Shown piece by piece: positions 51,023 to 59,763 of a stretch of DNA of 64,000 nucleotides (the stretch's first letter is position 1; every line of letters begins with the position of its first letter). Position numbers and translations under genes: made by a program. This DNA is from Candidatus Binatia bacterium (lineage in GTDB: Bacteria > Desulfobacterota > Binatia > UBA1149 > JAJCZL01), in contig JANQEO010000320.1 of NCBI GenBank assembly GCA_028278325.1, forward strand, positions 1-64,000. The letters run 5' to 3'. The notes beneath the pieces were generated by a model that did not search any database, was not told the origin of the DNA, and worked only from the letters and a program-made list of their open reading frames with translations.

Positions 51023-52561
51023 TCAGTCGCCGACATCGAGACGAGGGAACAGGGACTCGGGGTCGGCGAGTTGGTGTCCGGGAACGAATACTCCGCCCCA
51101 AGCGGGCGCGGCAAGCGACAGAGGCTCCGGGTGCACGCTCAGCATGTTGCGCAGTCTCTCGGCCGTTTCCGGCATGAAAGGGTCGATCAGGCGTGCGGTG
51201 TGGCGGAGCGCGTCACAGAGAACGTGAAGTATCGCCCCCACCCGCGGCCTTTGCGATTCCTCCTTCCACAGTTTGAAAGGGGCGGTCTCGACGATGTACT
51301 TGTCACAGGCATTGAGCGCCTTCCAGACGGCTTCGAGGGCGACGTGGATTGCGAGGTTGTCCATGTGCTCCTTCATCTCGGTCTCCGCCGTCACGAAAGC
51401 CGCCTCGAGCTCCGCGTCTAGCGCCTCGGTGAGGCCTTCGGCCGACTGAACCCGGCCCGCGAAGTATTTCTTCTGCATGGCGAGCACACGGCTGGCGAGG
51501 TTGCCGAGCCCGTTGGAAAGATCGGCGTTGAAGCGTGCGATGAAAGCGTCTTCCGTGAAGCTCGAATCCATTCCGAACGCCATCTCGCGCAGTAGGAAAT
51601 AGCGGAAGCTGTCCAAACCGAAGCGCTCCTTCATCTCCAGCGGCCTTATGACGTTGCCCAGGGACTTCGACATCTTACTCTCGCCCATGTTCCAGTAGCC
51701 GTGAACGTTGAGGTGATGGTAGACGGGGTACCCTGCGGCCATGAGCATGGTGGGCCAGAACACCGCGTGCGGCTTGAGGATGTCCTTGGCGATGAAGTGC
51801 TGGGCACCGGCCCAGTAGTCGGGTCCTTGCTCACCCTTTAGGTGGTAGAGGCCGCTCAGGTAGTTGATGAGGGCGTCGAACCAGACATAGGTGACGTAGT
51901 TCTCGTCGAAAGGAAGCTCTATCCCCCACGCCAGACGGCTCTTCGGGCGCGAGATGCATAAGTCCTCGAGGGGCTCTCTGAGTAACCCCAGCACCTCGTT
52001 CTTGTAACCGGCCGGTCTGATCATGTCGGGATGCTTTTCGAGATGTCCGATGAGCCTGTCCTGGTAGCTGCTCATCTTGAAAAAGTAGTTTTCTTCCTTG
52101 ATCCACTCGGTCTCGGTCTCGTGGTCCGGGCATTTGCCGTCGACCAGTTCCCGTTCAGCGTAGAACCGTTCACAGCCGACGCAGTAGTTGCCGCCGTAAT
52201 CGCCGAAGTAGATGTCACCGGCGGCATGGACTCGTTCGAGAATCTCCTGGACCAGCGCTACGTGGTAGTCGTCCGTCGTGCGGATGAAATGGTCGTAGGT
52301 GATGCCGCAAGTATCCCAAGTCGAGCGAAAGATCGCGCTGATACGGTCGGCGTAGGTTCTCGGGGTCGTGTCGCTCGCATGAGCGGCTGCCGCAATCTTG
52401 TCGCCGTGCTCGTCGGTGCCGGTCATGAAGAACACGTCGCGACCGCAGGACCGATGGTATCGCGCAAGGGTATCGACCACGACGGTGGTGTAGGTGTGGC
52501 CGAGGTGCGGTTCGGCATTGACGTAATAGAGCGGTGTCGTCAGGTAGACTCGGTCGGTCAC
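51023..52561 (-). CDS. metG: Methionyl-tRNA synthetase
   Basis: A 512-residue class I synthetase. GTG 52561 (GAGG five bases upstream) gives VYLTTPLYYVNAEPHLGHTY with the HIGH-like signature. The KMSKS motif is present as ESKMSKSLGNV. A zinc knuckle (CVGCERFYAERELVDGKCPDH) is in the connective region. It lacks the C-terminal tRNA-binding EMAP-like domain found in some MetGs. It begins 13 bp after holB. Confidence 0.96.
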   Translation of the reverse strand: MTDRVYLTTPLYYVNAEPHLGHTYTTVVVDTLARYHRSCGRDVFFMTGTDEHGDKIAAAAHASDTTPRTYADRISAIFRSTWDTCGITYDHFIRTTDDYHVALVQEILERVHAAGDIYFGDYGGNYCVGCERFYAERELVDGKCPDHETETEWIKEENYFFKMSSYQDRLIGHLEKHPDMIRPAGYKNEVLGLLREPLEDLCISRPKSRLAWGIELPFDENYVTYVWFDALINYLSGLYHLKGEQGPDYWAGAQHFIAKDILKPHAVFWPTMLMAAGYPVYHHLNVHGYWNMGESKMSKSLGNVIRPLEMKERFGLDSFRYFLLREMAFGMDSSFTEDAFIARFNADLSNGLGNLASRVLAMQKKYFAGRVQSAEGLTEALDAELEAAFVTAETEMKEHMDNLAIHVALEAVWKALNACDKYIVETAPFKLWKEESQRPRVGAILHVLCDALRHTARLIDPFMPETAERLRNMLSVHPEPLSLAAPAWGGVFVPGHQLADPESLFPRLDVGD

Positions 52562-52574
52562 GGCATCCTCATTA

Positions 52575-53552
52575 TCAGCCGCGGATGTCGAGCAACAGTT
52601 CGCGAATGGCCAACTTGGCGTTGGCTTGGCGGGCGAGCGCACTGCGGGTGAAGCTCATCTTGGAGGCCTCCGAGATGAGGCGCTCCGTATGCGCGGGATC
52701 GAGTCCGTCGAGGAGGTTTCGCAGATCCGGATTTGCCTCCGCGACCTCGGCTCCCGCGCTCGCTTCTATCTTGGCGACTTGCCATTCCAGCAGCATTTCC
52801 AGCCATTCGTCCCGCGGGTTCTTCTTGTCGGCAAGCTTCGTTACCAGCGGCTCGATGTCGGCTTGCCTGTTGCCCCGTACCGCTTCGAACTCGTTGATCA
52901 GTGTAGCACGCAGTTCGAGACCTTCGGGATCGTAGGCCAGAGCTTTCGACGCGCGCCCGCGTGCGATGGCCGAAGCTTGCCCGGCGGTCTCGGCGGACCG
53001 GCCCGCATCGGTAAGCAGGCTGATCAGCTCTTCCTTGGTGAGGGTTCCGAAGCGGATGATCTGGCAGCGTGAGCGTACTGTCGGCAGAAGCAGAGCGGGG
53101 TTGTCGATGACGATGACTATGATGGAGGCGCCGGGCGGTTCTTCGAGGAACTTGAGCATCGCACTCTGAGCATCCACGACGAAGCCGTCCGGGGCGTCGA
53201 TGAGTGCCAGGCGCGGCCCCGGGCGCTGGGAGCGCAGAGACATGAGACGGATGAGTTCCCTGATCTGGTCGATCTTGATCGGCTTGCCGGAGTCCTCCGG
53301 TCGGCAAAAGGCAACGTCGGGATGGGTGCCGGCGGTGATCTGACGGCAGGAGCCACAGTCGTCATCGCAGGTCGTGGCCTCCTCGCACTTCAGGCTCATC
53401 GCCCACCAGACGGCGGTCGTCCATTTCCCGACCCCCGACGGGCCGCTGAACACGTAGGCATGATGAACGCCCTCATGTTCGCGATCACGCACGGCTGTTC
53501 CCAGGGATTCGAGCCTCGCTACTATCCCCCTGTGTCCGATCGGCCGGGTCAT
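52575..53552 (-). CDS. holB: DNA polymerase III delta' subunit
   Basis: A 325-residue clamp-loader subunit from ATG 53552. The P-loop-like GPSGVGK is in YVFSGPSGVGKWTTA, and the zinc site is CEEATTCDDDCGSCRQ. The delta-prime core reads DQIRELIRLMSLRSQRPGPRLALIDAPDGFVVDAQSAMLKFLEEPP. The start coincides with the tmk stop, so translation is coupled. It belongs to the replication/translation operon tmk-holB-metG-tatD. Confidence 0.93.
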   Translation of the reverse strand: MTRPIGHRGIVARLESLGTAVRDREHEGVHHAYVFSGPSGVGKWTTAVWWAMSLKCEEATTCDDDCGSCRQITAGTHPDVAFCRPEDSGKPIKIDQIRELIRLMSLRSQRPGPRLALIDAPDGFVVDAQSAMLKFLEEPPGASIIVIVIDNPALLLPTVRSRCQIIRFGTLTKEELISLLTDAGRSAETAGQASAIARGRASKALAYDPEGLELRATLINEFEAVRGNRQADIEPLVTKLADKKNPRDEWLEMLLEWQVAKIEASAGAEVAEANPDLRNLLDGLDPAHTERLISEASKMSFTRSALARQANAKLAIRELLLDIRG

Positions 53553-54181
53553 CACGATGGGAGGCGCGCCGCGATTGCATCGACGCACGCTTGGGTGACG
53601 GCCTCCAGAGGCGCGTTGCCGTCGATCCGGATGATACGCCCCGGCTCGGTCGCCTGTAGGTCGGCGAAGCCGTCGCGAATGCGTCTGTGGAAGTCGAGGG
53701 GTTCGGCTTCGAACCGATCTCCCGGACCTCCGGCCCCCTTGCGGGCACGGGAGAGGCCTACCTCTATGTCGCAGTCTATCCACAGGGTCAGATCGGGGAC
53801 TGTCGACGAAGACGCACGATCGTTGAGCTCTCGCAGCCAGCCGAGATCGTCGCGGCTGCGCCGCCCGTATCCTTGGTAGGCCATGGTCGAGTCGCTGTAA
53901 CGATCGGATATGACGATGGCGCCCCTGGCGAGTGCGGGGCCGATGACACTAGCGACGTGCTGGGCACGGTCTGCGAGAAACAGGAAGAGTTCGGCCAGCT
54001 GGTCGAGTTCCGAGTCCGGATCGGCGAGCAGCCGTCTGATCTCGCCGGTGACTTCGGTGCCTCCCGGCTCTCTCGATGTCACGACCTCACGACCCTGGTT
54101 GCGAAGGTGTTCGGCGACGAGGGAGCACTGAGTGGACTTGCCGCACCCTTCGATACCCTCGAATGTAATGAAGTACGACAT
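53552..54181 (-). CDS. tmk: Thymidylate kinase
   Basis: A 209-residue enzyme that phosphorylates dTMP. It has P-loop FEGIEGCGKSTQ, TSREPGGTEVTGEIRRLL, DRYSDSTMAYQGYGR and LTLWIDCDIEVGLSRARKG (lid). The length is typical. It follows a minor pseudopilin gene by 48 bp and overlaps holB. Confidence 0.96.
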   Translation of the reverse strand: MSYFITFEGIEGCGKSTQCSLVAEHLRNQGREVVTSREPGGTEVTGEIRRLLADPDSELDQLAELFLFLADRAQHVASVIGPALARGAIVISDRYSDSTMAYQGYGRRSRDDLGWLRELNDRASSSTVPDLTLWIDCDIEVGLSRARKGAGGPGDRFEAEPLDFHRRIRDGFADLQATEPGRIIRIDGNAPLEAVTQACVDAIAARLPS

Positions 54182-54229
54182 CGAGCGGGCACCTTAGCCC
54201 CTGGGGGTGAAATCGCAACAGCGGAGTCG

Positions 54230-54589
54230 TCAGCCCCGGCACCGGAGAGCGTCATCGTCGTGCAGTTCTACGGAAGCGCGACGCCGCCCCTCCCCGCACA
54301 CAGCCTCTGACACCATAAGACAGCGGCCGGCATCATCGATGACGAATGAGACTTCGATCGAGTCGATGTGGTCGCCCAGCCCGCGGAGAGCCAGGTCGCC
54401 CGCCGACGTTGACGGCGGCAATGCCAGAGCCGACGAGGCTGCGTACCGCGCACAGAGCACATCCTCCCGTGCGCGCAGCTGGAGAACGAGTTGTTTGGAT
54501 GCCGTCAGCACGGACGCGGTCGCTGCCGACAATGCTGCCGCGAGTATGACGGCGGCGAGCAGAGCCGCACCGGACTGATTGGTCTTCAC
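54230..54589 (-). CDS. PilX/GspK-like minor pseudopilin
   Basis: A 119-residue protein with a prepilin-style N-terminus: MKTNQSG|AALLAAVILAAALSAATAS, a Gly cleavage site followed by a hydrophobic helix but without the usual Glu at +5, as in PilX and GspK. The rest is short, with three cysteines. Its start overlaps the preceding pseudopilin gene by four bases. It is probably part of a pilus or pseudopilus tip. Confidence 0.65.
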   Translation of the reverse strand: MKTNQSGAALLAAVILAAALSAATASVLTASKQLVLQLRAREDVLCARYAASSALALPPSTSAGDLALRGLGDHIDSIEVSFVIDDAGRCLMVSEAVCGEGRRRASVELHDDDALRCRG

Positions 54590-55089
54590 CGAGGCGGGGC
54601 CACGGCGAAATAACCGGGCTGAGACGTACCGATGGGCATGGACAGCAGCGCGATGTCCCGGGCCCGTCGAGCGGGCGTGCCGCGATCGTCCAGAGCCAGG
54701 AGTCGCGAGCCCGCCGGGAGTTCATCGATGACCGTCATCTTTTGCCTGCCGATCCTGTGCCTGAGGCTCAATCCGCGGTCGCCCGTCTCGAGCGATACTA
54801 CGGTGGTCTCGGCGCTGCCGGCGTCGAGCCGGCCGTCGCCGTCGAGGTCGGCCGCCAGCTTGATCCCGGCGCTCGTCAGATCCGCAATCGGGTGACCGGG
54901 CAACGGGTTTGTGCGCGCGGCCGCCAGCCCGGTATCGAGAAGGTGTTCGACTTGTCCGCTTACGAACAAGCGTCTCTGTGCTAGCCGGTAGTCGTGAACG
55001 AGAAGAGTGGCCGTGGTCAGCTGGTGGAAGACGGCAGAGATCACGAGTACGGAGAGCGCGAGGCCGACCATGGTTTCGAGCAGACTCAC
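54586..55089 (-). CDS. PilW-like minor pseudopilin
   Basis: A 167-residue protein, GTG 55089. The hydrophobic helix SLLETMVGLALSVLVISAVF with Glu in the +5 pattern is present. The available start leaves almost no leader and no preceding Gly, so the true start may be further upstream (in-frame sequence continues) or the leader may be lost. The C-terminal region contains the acidic turn DLDGDGRLDAG, which could bind calcium. It overlaps 54230-54589. Confidence 0.65.
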   Translation of the reverse strand: MSLLETMVGLALSVLVISAVFHQLTTATLLVHDYRLAQRRLFVSGQVEHLLDTGLAAARTNPLPGHPIADLTSAGIKLAADLDGDGRLDAGSAETTVVSLETGDRGLSLRHRIGRQKMTVIDELPAGSRLLALDDRGTPARRARDIALLSMPIGTSQPGYFAVAPPR

Positions 55090-55105
55090 GACGGCCCCGT
55101 ACGCT

Positions 55106-55477
55106 CTAACCCGGACACGTTGTCGAGCGTTTCAGCAACATCGCGAAGGCGACTCCGGCTGTTTCTCTGCCGGTCTTGTCCTCCACGGTGGATCGAAGGA
55201 GCATAACTCCGGGCACCCCACCGGCGCGGCGCGAGAGCTTGCAGTCGAAGACATCCGGGCAGGACGTGATGCTCGAGCACGCGACGGCTGCTTCGATCTG
55301 CAGCGCGTTGCGCGCAGCGGACTGCATCGACCATCTCCGCTGGCTCGCCTCCAGCGTGCGGGCGGTCGTCGCCAGAACGGACGCGTTGGTCGCGATCACG
55401 GCGGCGGCCAGAGCCGCCGCCGCGATGGTTTCGAGCAACGCGGCGCCCTTCTGTGCCCGGGCGACGCACGCTTTCAT
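55106..55477 (-). CDS. PilV/GspI-like minor pseudopilin
   Basis: A 123-residue protein with a clear type III leader: MKACVARAQKG|AALLETIAAAALAAAVIATN. It has Gly before the cut and Glu at +5. Four cysteines lie in the C-terminal half, including CSSITSC and CPDVFDC. Its start overlaps the end of the next gene upstream by four bases. Confidence 0.75.
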   Translation of the reverse strand: MKACVARAQKGAALLETIAAAALAAAVIATNASVLATTARTLEASQRRWSMQSAARNALQIEAAVACSSITSCPDVFDCKLSRRAGGVPGVMLLRSTVEDKTGRETAGVAFAMLLKRSTTCPG

Positions 55478-55923
55478 CTGATCATGCCTCTTTGATTGAC
55501 CACGATCACGGTTTCATGAGCAGAGCCCGTCCTGCTCAGTCTGATCGTGGCGTTGTCCGCGAGGCCCGAAGCCCGAAACGACACCCGCCCTCTAGCTGGG
55601 GACTTCTCTATCCTCGCGCCGCCGCCGATCAGGCGCCGTGACACACCGTAAGAGGACTCGATGGTAATTTGGTCAGCACCCGGGCGTAGGACAACCCCGG
55701 CGACGTCTCCGGAGAGAAACGCGAGTCTGCGAGCTTCGAGTAGAGCGGAAACCAGATCCGCCTTTCCATGTTGCAGACTACTACGGCTGACCAGCGCACG
55801 AGTTCCGCTTACTACGAGTAGGGCCGTCAGCGCGGTGATAGAAGAAGCCACCGATAACTCGATGAGCGTGTAGCCTGACACGCTTTTGTTGCGGCGACTC
55901 CCGTTCACACATCGCACTTGCAC
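55474..55923 (-). CDS. FimT/GspH-like minor pseudopilin
   Basis: A 149-residue protein with the prepilin motif KSVSG|YTLIELSVASSITALTALLV and a GspH-like body (LVSALLEARRLAFLSGDVAGVVL, VIVVNQRGMIR). Two GTG starts are possible (55923 or a few codons in). It is the first gene of a leftward run: four pseudopilins, tmk, holB, metG and tatD. Confidence 0.8.
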   Translation of the reverse strand: MQVRCVNGSRRNKSVSGYTLIELSVASSITALTALLVVSGTRALVSRSSLQHGKADLVSALLEARRLAFLSGDVAGVVLRPGADQITIESSYGVSRRLIGGGARIEKSPARGRVSFRASGLADNATIRLSRTGSAHETVIVVNQRGMIR

Positions 55924-56023
55924 GATGTCTCATCAGGCAGTCAATCAAGAGGCTGTAATGTGCCGACGAGGACGGTGCGGACCCCGGTGGACACCGTCAG
56001 GCTACAAAGCTAAGAGCAGTCCT

Positions 56024-57220
56024 ATGGATCTCAGCTTCGGCGCCGAGTACGAGGCCTTCGCGGAAGAAGTGCGCGCCTTCCTCCGGAAGCACAAAAACGA
56101 CAGCATCTCGAGTTCTCTCAACATGGCAGGGTCGGGAGAAGAGGCCGCACGCATGAAGAAGTGGCAGGAGATCCTCGTCGAGAACGGTTATGCGGCGCGC
56201 ACCATTCCGTCAGAGTACGGGGGCTACGGCGCCGAACCCGATCTGCTGAAGACGGTCATCATAGACGAGGAGTTTCGCAAGGCGGGGATCTCACGAGGGC
56301 TCTCGAACCAGGGGATCAGCATGTTCGTGCCGACCTTGTTGCAGTACGGGACGGAAGAACAGAAACAGGCCTACGTCGGTCCTACAATTCGCGGCGATAT
56401 GATCTGGTGTCAGGGGTACAGCGAGCCGGATGCGGGCAGCGACCTGGCCAGCCTGCGCACGTCGGCAGTGCTCGACGGCGACGAGTACGTCATCAACGGG
56501 CAGAAGATCTGGACGAGCACGGCGGTAGAGGCCGATATGATGTTCCTGCTGGCGCGAACGGATCCCGATGCGGGAAAGCATGCCGGCATCAGCTACTTGA
56601 TCGTTCCCATGGACAGAACAGGCATCGAGGTGCGTCCTCTGAAGACCATGCTCGGCACGGCATCCTTCAACGAAGTGTTCTTCGAGGATGTGCGCATACC
56701 CCGCACCAACATAGTCGGGGAGCCGGGTCAGGGCTGGGAAGTCGGGCGTGCCACCCTGGTTCACGAGCGCAACATGCTCGGGGACACCAGCCAGACGGAG
56801 AACATGCTCAAGCGCTGCGTGGATGTACTGCGCGATTACGGTGCACTGGAAAGCCCGGTGTTCCGTGATCGGCTCATGCGTATCGAAGCACGCGTACTGG
56901 CGATGAAATACCACGCCATGCGATTGCTGACCGATCGCCTCAAGCAGCGCCATCCCGGCGTTGCCGGCCTGATCACCAAGCTCAACGGTTGCCAGCTCAA
57001 CCACGACATCTGCGCTTTGGCGGTCGATGCCATGGGCGAGTTCGGGGTGCTGAAGCGCGACTCGAAGTACGTTCGGGACGAGGGTGTGTGGCAGAGCCAG
57101 TACATGTTCACGCTCGGTCTCATCATCGGCGGAGGCACCGCGCAGATCCAGCGCAACATCATCGGCGAGATCGGGTTGGGCTTGCCGAGGGAGCCCAAGG
57201 GCCCGGAGAGGACCGCCTGA
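56024..57220 (+). CDS. Acyl-CoA dehydrogenase, first of a coupled pair
   Basis: A 398-residue flavoenzyme, ATG 56024 (MDLSFGAEYEAFAEEVRAFL). Signatures are CQGYSEPDAGSDLASLRTSA, the FAD/substrate region INGQKIWTSTA, and GGGTAQIQRNIIGEIGLGLPR at the end. It desaturates an acyl-CoA. The second acyl-CoA dehydrogenase begins at the last base of its stop (TGATG), an arrangement typical of two-subunit enzymes acting on bulky CoA esters such as steroid side chains or branched acids (inference). Confidence 0.9.
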   Translation: MDLSFGAEYEAFAEEVRAFLRKHKNDSISSSLNMAGSGEEAARMKKWQEILVENGYAARTIPSEYGGYGAEPDLLKTVIIDEEFRKAGISRGLSNQGISMFVPTLLQYGTEEQKQAYVGPTIRGDMIWCQGYSEPDAGSDLASLRTSAVLDGDEYVINGQKIWTSTAVEADMMFLLARTDPDAGKHAGISYLIVPMDRTGIEVRPLKTMLGTASFNEVFFEDVRIPRTNIVGEPGQGWEVGRATLVHERNMLGDTSQTENMLKRCVDVLRDYGALESPVFRDRLMRIEARVLAMKYHAMRLLTDRLKQRHPGVAGLITKLNGCQLNHDICALAVDAMGEFGVLKRDSKYVRDEGVWQSQYMFTLGLIIGGGTAQIQRNIIGEIGLGLPREPKGPERTA

Positions 57221-58302
57221 TGGATTTCGGGCTTTCGGAAGAACAGACCATCCTGCAGCAGTCTCTCAGGGGCTATCTCGCTTCCGAGGTGTCGATCGAG
57301 AAAGTCAGAGCGATCATGGAGAGTGAGGACCCCGGTACCGGTGACCTCGGCACACGCCTGGCCGCTCAGGGCGTGCAGGGCGTATTGATTCCCGAACAGT
57401 GGGGAGGTTCCACGCTGGGGCTGCTGGATGCCTGCGTAGTCGCCGAAGAGCTGGGCAGGGCCGCGACGCCGCTATCGTTTCACAGTTCGTCGGTGATGGC
57501 GCCCTTGTTCCTGGCGGCGGCCGGCAACGACGAGCAGCGGGAGCAATGGCTGCCCGCAATGGCGACAGGGGAGCGGCTCGTAAGCGTGGCGCTCGATGCC
57601 AAGATGATCGTCGACGGGGAACTCGACGGCAGCGTGTACTTCGTCGCCGATGGTCAGACTGCCGACGCGCTGGTCGTGACGTGCAAAGGACCCGGAGGAC
57701 GCTGCATCTACGTTGTTCCTACGGATACTCCTGGCGTAACGGTGCACCCCCTACAGACGGTAGACGCAACCCGCCGGGTCACCGAGGTTGTTTTCGACGG
57801 AGTCGAGCTCGATAACGCGACCATGATGAGTCACGCCGACGCAGAGCTCGTGTATCAGCGCTCCTTGCAGGCGGGCCGAATCGCCCTGGCTGCCGACGCG
57901 CTGGGTGCTGCCGAGAGAACCCTCGAGCTGGCGGTGGAGTACGCCAAGTCGCGCAGACAGTTCGGCCGCGTGATCGGTTCGTTTCAAGCCGTCAAGCACA
58001 TGTGTGCCGACATGGCCGCCGAAATCGAGCCGTTGCGCTCGCTGATCTGGTACGCGGCGTTCGCGTGGGATGAAAAGCGCGAAGAAGCCGCGCTCCTTGC
58101 GCCGCTCGTGAAAGCACACGCGGGCGAAGTCGCCATGCGCGCGGTCACGACCGCCGTTCAAGTCTTCGGCGGCATGGGCTTCACCTACGAGTGCGACATG
58201 CACATCTGGTTCAAACGGGCAGGCTACGACCGGCAGATGCTGGGTGGCCCGGAGAAACTGCGCGCCGAAGCCGCGCGCATGTCCGCGCTCAGACCGGGCT
58301 AA
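57220..58302 (+). CDS. Acyl-CoA dehydrogenase, second of a coupled pair
   Basis: A 360-residue paralogue of the preceding enzyme, starting MDFGLSEEQTILQQSLRGYLASE. It has the C-terminal domain signature AVEYAKSRRQFGRVIGSFQAVKH and FGGMGFTYECDMHIWFKRA. The middle beta domain (about 115-210) is shorter and lacks some of the usual flavin contacts, so it may be a structural or non-catalytic partner. Which subunit carries the catalytic base cannot be settled here. Confidence 0.88.
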   Translation: MDFGLSEEQTILQQSLRGYLASEVSIEKVRAIMESEDPGTGDLGTRLAAQGVQGVLIPEQWGGSTLGLLDACVVAEELGRAATPLSFHSSSVMAPLFLAAAGNDEQREQWLPAMATGERLVSVALDAKMIVDGELDGSVYFVADGQTADALVVTCKGPGGRCIYVVPTDTPGVTVHPLQTVDATRRVTEVVFDGVELDNATMMSHADAELVYQRSLQAGRIALAADALGAAERTLELAVEYAKSRRQFGRVIGSFQAVKHMCADMAAEIEPLRSLIWYAAFAWDEKREEAALLAPLVKAHAGEVAMRAVTTAVQVFGGMGFTYECDMHIWFKRAGYDRQMLGGPEKLRAEAARMSALRPG

Positions 58303-59081
58303 CGCCCGATCACCTTCACGGCCGTCGCCACGTCGTCGGTGACGATGCCGTCGACGCCGAGTTCGAGGAGCCTTACCATCTCTTTCTCATCGTTGATCGT
58401 CCATACATGGACTTCGAGGCCGAGCGCGTGTGCCGCCTCCACGAACCTTCGAGTAACGATGGGGATGCCCCTGTGCTGGGTCGGGACCTGCAACACGGGT
58501 GCCGGTGGCCTGTAACCGCGCAGGATCCTGGAAGTCACCCTCGCCACAAAAGCCATGACCTCGCGTCCGGCAAAGCTCGTCGTTACATCAGGCGCGGCTT
58601 CCCGTATGCGCTTCATGATGCGCACGTCGGCGGCGGCAAGGAGTGTGCGTTCCAGAGCCGCCGCGCCCTCGAGGACTTCGATCACGTCTTCGACGATGTC
58701 GGGCGCGTGCTGCTTGATCTCGATGTTCAAGGCGGTATCGGGGAACGCCTCGGCCACCTCGCGTAGAGTGGGGATGCGCAGATCCCGGCCTCGGAAAGAG
58801 TGCTCGCCGGCGGTATCCCGGAAGTGGTGGCCGGCGTCGAAGCTGCGGACTTCTTCAAGCTCCAGGTGTCTTACAGCGCCCGAGCCTGTCGTGGTTCGGT
58901 CGACGGTCTCATCGTGAAGTACGACCACGGTCCCGTCGCGCGTCGCGTGGACGTCGAGCTCCAGTACGCGGGCTCCATGCTCGACCCCGGTCGCGAAGGC
59001 ATCCATGGTGTTCTCCGGCCGGTGACTGGAGCCGCCGCGATGAGCGAGGATTCTGGGTTTGGGTGTGTCGAAATAGTGCAT
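58299..59081 (-). CDS. Glycerophosphodiester phosphodiesterase
   Basis: A 260-residue GDPD-family enzyme from ATG 59081 (TTG 59105 is possible). It has LAHRGGSSHRPENTMDAF (catalytic His), VLELDVHATRDGTVVVLHDETVDRTT, TLREVAEAFPDTALNIEIK and VHVWTINDEKEMVRLLELGVDGIVTD. It hydrolyses glycerophosphodiesters to glycerol 3-phosphate and an alcohol. No signal peptide is seen, so it is probably cytosolic. It overlaps the end of the acyl-CoA dehydrogenase gene by four bases, convergently. Confidence 0.93.
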   Translation of the reverse strand: MHYFDTPKPRILAHRGGSSHRPENTMDAFATGVEHGARVLELDVHATRDGTVVVLHDETVDRTTTGSGAVRHLELEEVRSFDAGHHFRDTAGEHSFRGRDLRIPTLREVAEAFPDTALNIEIKQHAPDIVEDVIEVLEGAAALERTLLAAADVRIMKRIREAAPDVTTSFAGREVMAFVARVTSRILRGYRPPAPVLQVPTQHRGIPIVTRRFVEAAHALGLEVHVWTINDEKEMVRLLELGVDGIVTDDVATAVKVIGR

Positions 59082-59121
59082 GTTCAGAATCGCCGAAGGT
59101 TTCAACTAGGATACCAAAAGC

Positions 59122-59763
59122 ATGGAGACCATCGAAGTACGCATCGGCGAGTGGTTGGCGGGCGCCATCGACATGTACAGGAAGAACTTCGTGCTTCTCT
59201 TGGCGACCCATTTCGTTGCCGTGATGCTGGGCGCCGTGACATTCGGACTCCTGCTCGGCCCCATGATGGCGGGCTTGATGCTGATCACCCTGCGTCTCGC
59301 GGACTCCGCCGACCCTCACCCTCAGGTCGGTGACCTCTTCAACGGTTTTTCCTACTTTCTCCAGCCTTTGCTGTTCTTTCTGGTGTGGTTCGGCGCGCTC
59401 TTCATCGCTCAGAGCATGCTGGCGACGGTGCCCGGTATCGGTCAGCTCGCCGGACTCGTTCTCAACATGGTCGTCTGTGCGCTGCTCCTGTTCGGGATCC
59501 CGCTGATCGTCGACCGGGAGATGGATTTTTGGAGCGCCTCGGCGGGCAGCTATGCGGTGGTCAGCCGAGCGTTCTGGCCGTTGTTGGCGTACTCGGCTCT
59601 TGGCTCGCTCATCGCCAGCTCCGGGGCGATTCTGTTCGGTGTCGGCGTCATTCTGACGATGCCGATCTACACGTGCATGACGGCACTAGCGTACCGGGCC
59701 ATCTTCGGTGTAGACGAGAGCGGCGAGAACCCGTCAGGGCGCCCGCCGGCGATCGACGTGTGA
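59122..59763 (+). CDS. Integral membrane protein, DUF975-like
   Basis: A 213-residue protein with a cytosolic start (METIEVRIGEWLAGAIDMYRKNFV) and about five membrane helices. The pattern EWLAxAxxxYRKNF, followed by hydrophobic segments, resembles membrane domains that sometimes accompany GDPD enzymes. It is divergent from GDPD (40-bp gap), so a shared promoter region is likely. The function is unknown. Confidence 0.7.
   Translation: METIEVRIGEWLAGAIDMYRKNFVLLLATHFVAVMLGAVTFGLLLGPMMAGLMLITLRLADSADPHPQVGDLFNGFSYFLQPLLFFLVWFGALFIAQSMLATVPGIGQLAGLVLNMVVCALLLFGIPLIVDREMDFWSASAGSYAVVSRAFWPLLAYSALGSLIASSGAILFGVGVILTMPIYTCMTALAYRAIFGVDESGENPSGRPPAIDV

Noticed and set aside
52561..52642. Upstream extension of metG to 52642
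   Set aside because: It overlaps holB and lacks similarity to MetG; the GTG at 52561 has a well-placed GAGG.
53553..53783. Upstream extension of holB into tmk
   Set aside because: The residues are Arg-rich shadow of tmk; the delta-prime family start fits ATG 53552.
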